From assembly GCA_031556065.1 (NCBI GenBank), contig JAVBTR010000053.1, forward strand, positions 1-21,444: 21,444 nt of DNA, given 5' to 3'. The notes below the pieces were generated by a model, which saw only the letters and a list, made by a program, of their open reading frames with translations, searched no databases and had not been told where the DNA came from. A program made the translations under genes and the position numbers. Origin of the DNA: JAVBTR01 sp031556065 (GTDB taxonomy: Bacteria; Bacillota; Clostridia; Christensenellales; Aristaeellaceae). Each line of letters begins with the position of its first letter. Within the stretch, counting starts at the first letter, position 1. This document shows, piece by piece, positions 1 to 7,243 of this stretch.

Positions 1-172
1 CATATGCTCTATATCCTATCGCAAATGGAAGCGCAGTTCCTTTTACTGTCTTTAGACCATCGCCCAAGCCCGGAAGCATAACCAAAACTTTGCTTCCTTT
101 ACCAAAAGAGATGTAGTCCATCTCAGTGTCACCAATAGCGACAACCCCATTTTTTGCATTTAACAACATCAT
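1..172 (-). CDS. alpha/beta hydrolase, N-terminal part (runs off the window)
   Basis: The first 57 codons of a gene that continues beyond position 1. The product begins MMLLNAKNGVVAIGDTEMDY and contains the strand-turn segment VLVMLPGLGDG, which resembles the first core strand and oxyanion-hole loop of alpha/beta hydrolases. The nucleophile elbow and the rest of the fold lie outside the window, so substrate and catalytic residues cannot be judged. The start ATG overlaps the TGA stop of the upstream hydrolase gene (ATGA arrangement), which suggests translational coupling and co-transcription from the tetR promoter. The fold assignment is from remembered family likeness and is moderately sure; the exact function is unknown. 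Confidence 0.6.
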   Translation of the reverse strand, partial: MMLLNAKNGVVAIGDTEMDYISFGKGSKVLVMLPGLGDGLKTVKGTALPFAIGYRAY

Positions 173-1266
173 CTATCTTCTCCAAACCTATCTTCAAGCG
201 GATTCTGAAATGCTATTTTTCGGAAAACCTCGATAAACTTTTCGGGCTCTTCCATATTTGGAGAATGGGCAGAGTCGCTAAAAGAAAAAAACTCTTTTCG
301 GGGCGCTTCTATGACCTCCAAATATTTTTCTGCCAGAACTTGCGAAACCTGATAATCGAAAGCTCCCTGCATTATATAGAAAGGGACTTCAAATTTTGCC
401 GACGATACAATAAGGTTGTCTTTAAGTATGATGGGGAACAGATGTATCATGGAAAAATCCGCACCGAGAAACCATTTTATTTTTTCGCGTATCGTATATC
501 CTTTGAACACAAATAGCGATTTCGGTATGTCATAGGAGGTAAGCCCTCGATGCAGATGTCCAATCCCATATTTATTAAGGATACCCGTCCTGACTTTTAA
601 GAGATAATCAAGTTGCGGAAAATCGTCCGCATGAGGATTGTGTTTTGATAGTTTTTCAATAACTTCCTGATCATTCTCTCTTTTTGCACGGTCTAACATA
701 TACACATAGGCTAACCGCTCAGATTCTGTTTGATTTGTGACTTGACCGATGCCGATATATGCCAGATAGTTCTCAGGATACTTTTCCACGGCTTTAACGC
801 CAAGATACGATCCCCAAGAATGACCCATGAGATAGATTTTTTCCTGACCGAAACGCGATTTAAGGTATTCCGTAACCTCGCGTGTATCTTCCACCATTTG
901 CCCCACCGTCATGGTTGATGGCACAGTCGATTTGGAGTAGGTCATTCCCGCACCGCGTTGATCCCAATAGCAAACCGTAAAATGTTCTTCAAGGCGATGG
1001 TCTTTTACCAAATAATCAATGAATTGTAATAGAGGTGTACCCGGGCCGCCATGTAGATATAGCACAACAGGGTTTTGAGGATTCTCCCCTCGAATAAACA
1101 TACCTTGCTTGATTCCATTAACTTCAAGCCATACCTTTTCGGAAATGGAACCTTGAATTATATTGCCGTGTTCATCTTTGAGCGACGGAAGTTTGCCGGG
1201 GTTATATAGAAAGATAACCAGTAACCCTACAACAATACCAGCAATAACACTTAGGATAATGGCCAT
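169..1266 (-). CDS. membrane-anchored alpha/beta hydrolase, proline iminopeptidase-like (S33 type)
   Basis: A 365-residue hydrolase. Residues 1-20 form one hydrophobic segment (MAIILSVIAGIVVGLLVIFL), likely an uncleaved anchor that places the enzyme on the outer face of the membrane. The core has YLHGGPGTP (HGGPG oxyanion motif typical of proline iminopeptidase relatives), CYWDQRGAGMT, and the nucleophile elbow GHSWGS. Late in the protein QGAFDYQV probably supplies the acid and SDSAHSP the catalytic histidine. The family cleaves small peptides, amides or esters; the substrate here is unknown. The start follows GGAGG by 8 bases, and that GGAGG lies in the last codons of tetR, with 3 bases between the two genes. 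Regulation by the adjacent TetR protein is inferred. The lower GC than later genes fits an accessory origin. Confidence 0.85.
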   Translation of the reverse strand: MAIILSVIAGIVVGLLVIFLYNPGKLPSLKDEHGNIIQGSISEKVWLEVNGIKQGMFIRGENPQNPVVLYLHGGPGTPLLQFIDYLVKDHRLEEHFTVCYWDQRGAGMTYSKSTVPSTMTVGQMVEDTREVTEYLKSRFGQEKIYLMGHSWGSYLGVKAVEKYPENYLAYIGIGQVTNQTESERLAYVYMLDRAKRENDQEVIEKLSKHNPHADDFPQLDYLLKVRTGILNKYGIGHLHRGLTSYDIPKSLFVFKGYTIREKIKWFLGADFSMIHLFPIILKDNLIVSSAKFEVPFYIMQGAFDYQVSQVLAEKYLEVIEAPRKEFFSFSDSAHSPNMEEPEKFIEVFRKIAFQNPLEDRFGEDR

Positions 1267-1269
1267 CTT

Positions 1270-1926
1270 TTATACCTCCAAGAAACCGACAACTGCTCTT
1301 ACCAAGGTATCAAACATTTCTGGAATATCCAGTTCTGGTTTTGTATCGTTGCCGATCTCTCGCGTATTGATGGCCACACTTTGCGCAATTCCATCGACAA
1401 AACTGCTTACAAAAAGAACGATTGAATTGACTGAAATTTGAGGGTGGAAAACGTTCTTTTCTACATTACGCAGGATATATTCCACGATTTTATTTTGCGC
1501 GTATCCAAGGCTTTGCTTAAACTTTAGCTTCGGGAATATCGCGGCTCTTTTTTCTAAATCATAAGCATATAAAACCGTCAGCTCAAAGCATGTTCTGCCG
1601 CCAACGGATTTTAGCAATTCCTCAAGATACCCTCCAATTGCTATAATACATTCAGAGAGGATTTCTTTTTCCGTGTGCCCTGAGCTTAATGATGTATCAA
1701 TGCTCTGTTCTAATAGATTGTAGGTAGTGTTTTTGTTAATGTAATCCACATAGATTTCATCTAAGTTCGCATAGTAATGATAGATTATTCCGTGGCTGAA
1801 ACCGGCTTTTTTGATAATGTCCCTCATGGTTATCAGATATAACGGTTTTTCTTTCAATATCTCGCCGGTGCATTCGAGGATAAAATTTCTTTTATCCGTC
1901 ATATATTCGTCCGTGACTTTTGGCAT
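1270..1926 (-). CDS. TetR/AcrR family transcriptional regulator
   Basis: A 218-residue repressor-type protein. The N-terminal helix-turn-helix spans about residues 30-60 and includes ITMRDIIKKAGFSHGIIYHY, the usual TetR pattern ending in an aromatic pair before the ligand-binding helices. The C-terminal domain shows no recognisable ligand signature. The start chosen is the ATG at 1926, preceded by AGGAGG at a spacing of 7; an in-frame upstream ATG at 1962 would lie inside the operator and close to the expected transcription start, so it is rejected. The gene is first in an operon with two alpha/beta hydrolases. Two palindromes with the same half-site flank its promoter, so it very probably represses itself and the hydrolases until an unknown small molecule binds. 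Confidence 0.9.
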   Translation of the reverse strand: MPKVTDEYMTDKRNFILECTGEILKEKPLYLITMRDIIKKAGFSHGIIYHYYANLDEIYVDYINKNTTYNLLEQSIDTSLSSGHTEKEILSECIIAIGGYLEELLKSVGGRTCFELTVLYAYDLEKRAAIFPKLKFKQSLGYAQNKIVEYILRNVEKNVFHPQISVNSIVLFVSSFVDGIAQSVAINTREIGNDTKPELDIPEMFDTLVRAVVGFLEV

Positions 1927-1939
1927 ATATTCGCCTCCT

Positions 1940-1970
1940 GCTCTAAATTGACATGCTGTCAATTTAGAGC
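1940..1970. promoter_or_regulatory. palindromic operator O1, probable TetR binding site
   Basis: A perfect inverted repeat: GCTCTAAATTGACA, a 3-base centre TGC, then its exact reverse complement. It covers the expected transcription start and the edge of the -10. The core half-site AAATTGACA recurs in the second operator. Binding by the adjacent TetR protein is inferred from position and symmetry. Confidence 0.8.
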
Positions 1971-1996
1971 ATAAAACATCATTGCGCGATTGTCAA
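1968..1996 (-). promoter_or_regulatory. sigma-A type promoter of the tetR-hydrolase operon
   Basis: On the minus strand a perfect -35 TTGACA (1991-1996) and a -10 TATGCT (1968-1973) are separated by exactly 17 bases. Transcription should start about 7 bases further down, inside the downstream operator. The -10 overlaps the end of the operator at 1940-1970, and the second operator lies 5 bases upstream of the -35. Confidence 0.8.
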
Positions 1997-2001
1997 CAGT
2001 A

Positions 2002-2022
2002 AAATTGATACGGTGTCAATTT
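2002..2022. promoter_or_regulatory. palindromic operator O2, probable TetR binding site
   Basis: Half-sites AAATTGATA and TGTCAATTT are separated by CGG. One base differs from the O1 core, and the 3-base spacer length is the same. It sits just upstream of the -35. The centres of O1 and O2 are 57 bases apart. Confidence 0.7.
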
Positions 2023-2192
2023 ATTTCGTTGGGATTACGTTCTGTCTCATTCGCACAACAAAAACGGATTTTCGCTATATCTCCGAGAACTTTGTAATGG
2101 GCAGAATAGAGGGAAGTTTTTAAGTGCCGTATAGCTAACTCCCCTCGAACAACGATTTTGTCCTATTTGCGCGGCGGGTAAGTATATCGTAG

Positions 2193-2381
2193 TTATTGGG
2201 AAGCCTTTTTCTTTCCAAAAAAGTAGTGATACATTATTAGTGCTATAATTATGGTAAAAAGACAACCAAGTCCTCTGGACAGCCAAACATTTATGTTCAT
2301 CTTTTCCAGTATGTTTACATCAACGAATGTACCAATCCCTATTGATATAACAAACATAATAACCCATTTTGCTATGCGCAT
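2193..2381 (-). CDS. small two-helix membrane protein, unknown function
   Basis: A 62-residue protein with two hydrophobic stretches (about residues 5-23 and 36-54) and a basic tail GKKKASQ. No family is recognised with certainty. The ATG is preceded by AAGGAGG with an 8-base spacer, and this Shine-Dalgarno overlaps the TAA of the upstream permease pseudogene. The arrangement says it was made as the last gene of that ABC operon. Because the upstream permease is broken, its present role is doubtful, but the reading frame itself is intact. From 2047 to 2192, downstream, I see no convincing gene. Confidence 0.65.
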   Translation of the reverse strand: MRIAKWVIMFVISIGIGTFVDVNILEKMNINVWLSRGLGCLFTIIIALIMYHYFFGKKKASQ

Positions 2382-2394
2382 GACGATTTCCTCC

Positions 2395-3017
2395 TTAAAG
2401 CCGTTTACGATAGGCAGCTACTGAAACCCGACAGGATACAAACAAGATAATACAACTCGCCAGTATGCAACATATAATCAAAATACTTTGATTGGACAGC
2501 ACATACATGATTACTCCCGATAATGAGCGGAGTAATGGCTTGGAGAGTATGATCAAAATTGTTGCCACAATGAACGGAAGCAAAGACCACACTTTTGCTT
2601 TTGTGTAGCCCATTTTGAAAAACATAGGCATTTGCACGCCTGCAATAATGGAAAAGAGCAAAAGAGATAAGCTACTGCCAATGGCAACCTCGCTAATGTG
2701 AAATACCCCATTTTCAAATAGCGTAGCAATAAAAGACATAAAGATGATTGCAAAGAGCGACAAAAGAAAGTTTAAAAAGACAAATATATATCTTCCAAGC
2801 ACAATGTCTTTTGCGGTAACGGAAACCGAACCGTATAGGCGGTCGAGTCTGTTTTTTCCTGTAGCGCAAAAATGGTGTGGGAAAATAATGAGACAAACAG
2901 GCTCGCTGAAACACACATGATAAGAATTGATGAACCCATAACCCACGACAAAATAATGATTGCCACCAATGACAGATACGTCCAAAACTATGATTTCATT
3001 GTAAAAAAATCTCCCAT
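2395..3017 (-). pseudogene. ABC-2 type transporter permease, broken by a stop and a frameshift
   Basis: The original start is probably the ATG at 3017, after AAGGGG with an 8-base spacer. It reads MGDFFTMKS and then meets a TAG at 2988-2990. The same frame continues with FWTYLSLVAIIILSWVMGSS, a clear membrane segment, and runs to FALQEK. At a run of six A's (six T's at 2852-2857 on the plus strand) the sensible frame changes: adding one A restores EKNRLDRLYGSVSVTAKDIV, followed by about four more membrane helices to the end at 2395. The restored product would be about 207 residues with roughly six helices, matching the PF13346-type ABC-2 permeases. In that family the motif after the second helix often resembles DRLYGSLPV. 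No ABC ATPase gene is next to it; a Fic gene stands where it would be expected. The remnant is therefore probably non-functional. Confidence 0.75.
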
Positions 3018-3034
3018 GAGAAACACCCCTTTAT

Positions 3035-4087
3035 CTAATTTCTATTATACGCATACTGCGTATATCTGCCGCCGCCGATTTTAAGAATAACACCTTGCTT
3101 GACTAGATCACTAAGTGCTTTTTCTACTGTTGTCTGGCTGATATCAGGGCAGATCTCCATGATTTCCTTCTTTGTGATCTTCCCGACCTTATTCTCAATC
3201 ACAATACGTACACGGTCCGTCTTGCTAAGTCCTTTCGTCGTTAAGAGTTCAACTCGACTTGAAAACTCCCGGTATGCATAAAGGACAATACCGAGGTAGT
3301 ATTCCAAAAACGGCAGGTAGTCATTTTTTGACTCTTGCCAGCCGATACCGCTTTGCTGCAAGACATCATAATAGGTATCCTTGGTTTTCTCGATAAGCGT
3401 TTCAATACTGATGTATTTGCCCACAACATAGCCAGCGCGGTATAGGAGCAACAGTGTTAAGAGGCGGCTCATGCGTCCGTTACCATCATTGAATGGATGG
3501 ATACACAGAAAATCCAAAACAAACATGGGAATGAGAAGAAGCGGATCAATCTCGCCACGGTTTACTTCCTCAATGAAAGCATCGCAAAGTCGTTCCATCG
3601 CCTCCGGGGTCTCAAAAGCGGATAGAGGCTGAAATCGCACTTTCTTGTTACCCTGGGCATCCGTTTCTTGAATGATATTATCTGCGTTCTTATAAGTGCC
3701 GCCAATAGATGACGGGCTGTATGCGTACAAATCCCGGTGCAATTGCAAAATCACATTAGCACGGGGAGTAATATAGTCATGGTTCTCGTGGATCGTTGCC
3801 AGCACATCCCGGTATCCGGCAATCTCTTTTTCACTCCGGCTTCTCGGAACAGCTTTTTGCTGCACGATCTCTTTTAGGCGTGCTTCGGTGGTAACGATAC
3901 CCTCAATTTTATTTGAAGCCTGTGTACTCTGTATTTTTGCAATATCAAGCAAGCTCGATAAAATATCGGGCTTCGCAGCGACTAATAAATCCTGTTTTCC
4001 TTTGTTTTCGTGGATAGCCGCAATCAAATTCACGACCTCTGGGGTAAACAGCTTGGGCGCTATATTGGTATAGTCAAATGCTCTCAT
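3035..4087 (-). CDS. Fic family protein AMP-transferase, class II, with C-terminal winged helix
   Basis: A 350-residue protein. The Fic core motif HPFNDGNGRMSR (about residues 197-208) carries the catalytic His, the phosphate-binding loop and the Arg of the HPFx(D/E)GNGRxxR consensus, all intact. Near residue 58 the sequence SNKIEG fits the inhibitory (S/T)xxxE(G/N) motif on the N-terminal side, which defines class II Fic proteins that keep themselves off. The last 60 residues (KKEIMEICPDISQTTVEKAL) look like a winged helix. Such proteins attach AMP to target-protein hydroxyls; the target here is unknown. The ATG at 4087 is preferred over the one at 4093 because GAGG stands 7 bases before it and only 1 before the other. 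No small separate antitoxin gene is seen, as expected for class II. Confidence 0.9.
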   Translation of the reverse strand: MRAFDYTNIAPKLFTPEVVNLIAAIHENKGKQDLLVAAKPDILSSLLDIAKIQSTQASNKIEGIVTTEARLKEIVQQKAVPRSRSEKEIAGYRDVLATIHENHDYITPRANVILQLHRDLYAYSPSSIGGTYKNADNIIQETDAQGNKKVRFQPLSAFETPEAMERLCDAFIEEVNRGEIDPLLLIPMFVLDFLCIHPFNDGNGRMSRLLTLLLLYRAGYVVGKYISIETLIEKTKDTYYDVLQQSGIGWQESKNDYLPFLEYYLGIVLYAYREFSSRVELLTTKGLSKTDRVRIVIENKVGKITKKEIMEICPDISQTTVEKALSDLVKQGVILKIGGGRYTQYAYNRN

Positions 4088-4126
4088 AACCATTCCTCAA
4101 TTCCGCAGAGAGATTTCATATGCACC

Positions 4127-4155
4127 ATTATAAGCAAAAAATATGCAATTGTAAA
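4127..4155 (-). promoter_or_regulatory. promoter of the fic gene
   Basis: On the minus strand -35 TTTACA (4150-4155) and a perfect -10 TATAAT (4127-4132) are separated by 17 bases. The predicted start of the transcript lies about 30 bases before the fic start codon. Nothing else in the 4088-4413 gap reads as a gene; it holds this promoter, a tRNA-like fragment and a terminator. Confidence 0.75.
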
Positions 4156-4324
4156 CAGACTGGTTTCTTTGCAGCCAGTTTGTGGAGCGAAGTTGCTCTT
4201 TCTTTGGAATGTCTCTCGGAATGTTTTATTATTAACGGCTAACGCCGGTTATCCAAAGCCCGGAGGTCTCTCCTCTTTCCAAAAAACCGCCCTAAAACGA
4301 GCCAAAATCGGCTTGTTCACGTTA

Positions 4325-4349
4325 GGTTCGCAGCCCTCCCGCTCCGCCA
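4325..4349 (+). other. fragment resembling a tRNA-Ser 3' end (possible relic attachment site)
   Basis: The stretch from GGTTCGCAGCCCT to CCCGCTCCGCCA resembles the T-loop, acceptor strand and CCA of bacterial serine tRNA genes. The T-stem partner before it (TTAGG) pairs only partly with CCCTC, and no anticodon arm precedes it, so it is not a functional tRNA. It sits close to the change from AT-rich accessory DNA to GC-rich DNA. tRNA 3' ends are common integration sites, hence the proposed att relic. This is inference from partial likeness. Confidence 0.3.
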
Positions 4350-4362
4350 CAATCCGGCTCAA

Positions 4363-4399
4363 AAGCAAAGCAGTCACCGATGCGGTGGCTGCTTTGCTT
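4363..4399 (-). terminator. strong hairpin, terminator after the repeat-containing secreted protein gene
   Basis: A long stem: AAGCAAAGCAG(T)CACCG pairs with CGGTGGCTGCTTTGCTT across a tiny loop, with one T:G wobble. On the minus strand the hairpin is followed by TTTTGAG, giving a short T tract just downstream of the gene that stops at 4414. On the plus strand it is followed by CAATTTTG, so it might act in both directions. Confidence 0.65.
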
Positions 4400-4413
4400 C
4401 AATTTTGAAAACA

Positions 4414-4974
4414 TTACTGCTCCATGCAGGTTACGTTGGTGTTTGAAGTGTTGGTGCCCTCAATGGTTCCGGTATAGAAAACATCTATGTTGGAGCCGAT
4501 AATAAGGCCTTCGCACTTTGATTTATCCGCATTGGCTGTGGAAAAGGTGAGCGTCTTGCCATCGTAAACCTGGATGGTGATGGTGTTCATGGTGCCGTCC
4601 TGAATCACGCCTGAGACGCGCACAGGGGTGCAGGGGGATACTTTGGCATCCCCATAGGGCTGCTGGATTGCCGTTACGGCAACGTCGAGGGTATCGGTTT
4701 CAAGGATGGTTCCGGTATAGAAAACATCTGCCCTGGAACCGATGGTAAGCCCTTGGCACTTTGATTTATCCGCATTGGCTGTAGAAAAGGTAAGGCTTTT
4801 GCCATCGTAAACCTGGATGGTGATGGTGTTCATTGTTGCTTCTTCAATGATGCCCGTAACGCGGGCGGGAGTACCAGAAGAGACCTTCTCTGCCACAGCA
4901 CAGGCCATGGCGGTGCCCCCCATCACCGGCAAAAGGAGAATGGAGACCAATAGAAAAGAGAAAAACCGTTTCAT
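4414..4974 (-). CDS. secreted protein of two tandem 81-residue units, unknown function
   Basis: A 186-residue protein with a signal peptide (MKRFFSFLLVSILLLPVMGG, then TAMACA; cleavage near AMA or ACA). A lipobox is not convincing, although a Cys follows. The mature part holds two homologous units, each beginning TP(A/V)RV(T/S)G(I/V)I and sharing MNTITIQVYDGK, LTFSTANADKSKC and DVFYTGTI. The alternating short strands and the pattern 'VxGxI...TITIQVYDGKxLTF...L.IGS..DVFYTG' suggest a small beta-barrel (OB or DUF5666-like) domain; that is inference. Each unit ends with a conserved Cys after NADKSK. The start is the ATG at 4974 after AAGGAAG; an upstream in-frame ATG at 5064 would spoil the signal peptide. 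It is a single gene with its own terminator. Ligand and role are unknown. Confidence 0.75.
   Translation of the reverse strand: MKRFFSFLLVSILLLPVMGGTAMACAVAEKVSSGTPARVTGIIEEATMNTITIQVYDGKSLTFSTANADKSKCQGLTIGSRADVFYTGTILETDTLDVAVTAIQQPYGDAKVSPCTPVRVSGVIQDGTMNTITIQVYDGKTLTFSTANADKSKCEGLIIGSNIDVFYTGTIEGTNTSNTNVTCMEQ
4513..4833. repeat. internal direct repeat (4513-4590 and 4756-4833)
   Basis: Two 78-base blocks, 243 bases (81 codons) apart and in the same frame, agree at 73 of 78 positions by direct comparison. All five differences fall in two small spots, at the ctgt(g/a)gaa base and in the stretch gt(g/a)ag. They encode the conserved centre of the two protein units. The flanking unit sequence has diverged much more. 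Confidence 0.9.
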
Positions 4975-5131
4975 ACAATGCGCTTCCTTTCTGTGTACCT
5001 GTCGTCTTAAAGGCAAGGCGGCACTTTCAAAATTCGGTACAGGAAGAAAACGCATCAGAACCACCGAAATGTTCCCTGATTTCAGCGATTGTTAAAATAG
5101 TTACGAAGCAGGTAAAATATGGTTGGAGAAT

Positions 5132-5812
5132 CTATTTCTTTTCCAGCTCCGACAGACGGTAGAGCTTATCTTTGCCGCCGGAGAGGAACAGAACGTCGTT
5201 TGGTTTGAAGATATAATCAGGCTTCACATCCTCCACCACCGTCCCATTGCCGCTTTCGATGGCGATGATGTTTAAGCCAAAACGGGAACGAAGGCCTACG
5301 TTGGAAACGGTTTTGCCGATAAAGGATTCTGGGATTTGCTGCTTTGAAATGTTAATCCACTTGCTCAGCTGGATAAAATCCAGCATTTTGGTGTTTTCAA
5401 GCCGGTTGGCCAGCCGGATGGCCATATCCCGTTCAGGGTAGACCACTTCCGCCCCCAGCTTTTCGAGAATCTCCCCATGCTCCGCGCTGTTGGCCTTGGC
5501 AATAACCGTGGGAATGCCGAAGCTAACCAGGTTCAAGGTGGTGAGAATGGAAAACTCCATATGCTCCCCTATGCAGACAACAGCCACCTCGCAGTTTTGA
5601 ATGCCGGTTTCCCGAAGGGTTTTCTTGTCCAGGGATTTAACCACAAAGGCGTTTTCGGTATACTCTCTAAAATCCCGAACCTTTTCTTCATCCTTGTCCA
5701 CCACCAGCAAATCCGCGCCAAAGGTGGCCAGTTCCATGGCCAGGGCATACCCAAACCGCCCAAGGCCCACAATACCGTAAGATATCTTTTCGTTTCTGGA
5801 TGTGGAAAACAT
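5132..5812 (-). CDS. ktrA: KtrA/TrkA-type RCK gating subunit of potassium uptake
   Basis: A 226-residue cytosolic regulatory subunit. The N-terminal RCK_N Rossmann domain shows GIVGLGRFG (GxGxxG nucleotide loop, about residues 13-21) and the acidic end of the second strand VVDKDEEKV. The C-terminal RCK_C (TrkA_C) domain covers about the last 80 residues (ESFIGKTVSNVGLRSRFGLN to FLSGGKDKLYRL). KtrA forms a ring that binds ATP/ADP or NAD(H) and opens the KtrB pore; in Bacillota RCK_C can also bind c-di-AMP. It lies 21 bases after ktrB with AAGGAGG before its ATG, so the two are one operon. Length is normal for the family (about 220). Confidence 0.93.
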   Translation of the reverse strand: MFSTSRNEKISYGIVGLGRFGYALAMELATFGADLLVVDKDEEKVRDFREYTENAFVVKSLDKKTLRETGIQNCEVAVVCIGEHMEFSILTTLNLVSFGIPTVIAKANSAEHGEILEKLGAEVVYPERDMAIRLANRLENTKMLDFIQLSKWINISKQQIPESFIGKTVSNVGLRSRFGLNIIAIESGNGTVVEDVKPDYIFKPNDVLFLSGGKDKLYRLSELEKK

Positions 5813-5833
5813 AGAATAACCTCCTTCTGTCTA

Positions 5834-7132
5834 TTAGCCGATAGCGATATTGCCTTCCGGGTAACCAATCCGCTCTCCCCTGGTAAAATACCAAAGGGAG
5901 GCGATGGTCAGCGGCCCCAGCCGCCCGATATACATAACAAAGATGGATAGCAGCTTGCTCCCATCGCTTAAGCCCGGCGTGATCCCTGTGGAAAGACCCA
6001 CCGTACCAAAGGCACTGGTTACTTCGAACAGCGCGTCCATCAAATCGATGTTAGGCTCCATGATCACCATCAGATAAGTCCCGACGGATACCACCGCTGC
6101 CGCCAAAAGGGTAATGATGGCCGCCTTTCGAAAGGCGTCCTTGGGAACAGCGTTGCGAAACCCCTTTTCCGAGGTGTTGGTGGCCGCAGCCTTGATCCCC
6201 TTCACCAGCACAAAAAAGGTGCTGGTCTTAATACCGCCGCCAGTGGAGCCGGGGGAGGCGCCGATAAACATAAGCGCTGCCAGCACCAGGAGCCCTGCGT
6301 TGGAAAACGTGCCCAGGGGATAGGTGGAGAACCCGGCCGTTCTGGCGGAAACGCTGTGAAAAAAGGCACCCAACCAAGTCACGTTCTCCGTCAGCTTCAC
6401 AAGCAGCGTGCCCACTACAATTAAAACAGCGCTCACGGACAATACCACCTTGGTATGCATAGAGAATTTGCGCCAGCAAAGCCGTTTTTCTCGCATTTCG
6501 CGAATCACCAAAAAGCCGATGCCTCCAAAGAAGATCAGCCCGCAGGTGGTTAGATTCAAAAGCACGTTGCTTTGATAGGGGATCAGGTTTTGCAAATTCC
6601 CCAGGATATCAAAGCCGGAATTGTTAAAGGCGGCCACAGAATGAAACAGGCTGATGCCAATGGCTTTAGCGGTGGGATAGTCCTGCCTGAACACCACAAA
6701 GCTCAGCGCTGCGCCGCACAATTCGAAAATCAGTGTGGTAATAAAAATGCTTTTAACAAAGCGCACCATGCCCTTTTCCGAATCCAGGTTCATGGCCTCC
6801 CGAATCAGGTTACGGCCTTTCAGGTTCACCTTTTTCCCCATGGCCAGAATCACCCCTGTGCCCACCGCTGTGACGCCCAGGCCGCCGATCTGGATCAGCA
6901 GAGCAAGAAAGAACTGCCCCAGGGGGGTAAAGGTATCTCCGGCATCCACCGCAATAAGCCCTGTAACGCACACCGCGCTGGTAGACGTATACAAAGCGTC
7001 AATGTAGCGAAGGGGCACGCCTTCTTGCACGCTGCAGGGCAGAAGCAGCAAAGCTGAACCCAACAGGATCGCCAAAGCAAAGCCCATGGCAATGATTCTG
7101 GCCGGAGATAGCTTTTTGATTACCTGTATCAT
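5834..7132 (-). CDS. ktrB: KtrB potassium transporter, TrkH/Ktr/HKT family
   Basis: A 432-residue membrane protein with four repeated M1-P-M2 units. The four pore-loop segments with the selectivity-filter glycine are visible: TSTSAVCVTGL near residue 50, AFNNSGFDI near 170, SARTAGFST near 265 and TSAFGTVGLS near 380. An MPMI-like gating stretch (FIGASPGSTGGGIKT) follows the third filter, as in KtrB. It moves potassium, usually with sodium, and is gated by KtrA, encoded next. The start ATG follows GAGGTGG. The 111-base gap upstream is too short for, and shows no sign of, a c-di-AMP riboswitch, which controls this gene in some relatives. Confidence 0.94.
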   Translation of the reverse strand: MIQVIKKLSPARIIAMGFALAILLGSALLLLPCSVQEGVPLRYIDALYTSTSAVCVTGLIAVDAGDTFTPLGQFFLALLIQIGGLGVTAVGTGVILAMGKKVNLKGRNLIREAMNLDSEKGMVRFVKSIFITTLIFELCGAALSFVVFRQDYPTAKAIGISLFHSVAAFNNSGFDILGNLQNLIPYQSNVLLNLTTCGLIFFGGIGFLVIREMREKRLCWRKFSMHTKVVLSVSAVLIVVGTLLVKLTENVTWLGAFFHSVSARTAGFSTYPLGTFSNAGLLVLAALMFIGASPGSTGGGIKTSTFFVLVKGIKAAATNTSEKGFRNAVPKDAFRKAAIITLLAAAVVSVGTYLMVIMEPNIDLMDALFEVTSAFGTVGLSTGITPGLSDGSKLLSIFVMYIGRLGPLTIASLWYFTRGERIGYPEGNIAIG

Positions 7133-7243
7133 GTTTCCACCTCAATTGACGATGTTTGCTTTACAGCACATCCAATAAACGGAAACAAGGCAAAAATCCA
7201 TGCAATTGATTTGCGAAATTTTTTCCTTAGATTGTGTTTGGGT

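Noticed and set aside
2047..2286. Open frame of 79 codons on the minus strand between the tetR promoter and the small membrane protein
   Set aside because: It overlaps the better supported 62-residue gene (good ribosome binding site) in another frame, lacks its own binding site and has no protein-like pattern I can support.
2852..2857. Programmed frameshift in the ABC-2 permease
   Set aside because: A second lesion, the TAG at 2988-2990, lies upstream in the same gene, so decay explains the data better than recoding.
4325..4349. Possible complete tRNA gene
   Set aside because: Only a 3' end-like piece is present; the T-stem pairs poorly and no D-arm or anticodon arm precedes it.
7133..7243. 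c-di-AMP (ydaO-type) riboswitch before ktrB
   Set aside because: The gap is only about 110 bases and shows no matching conserved segments or terminator.
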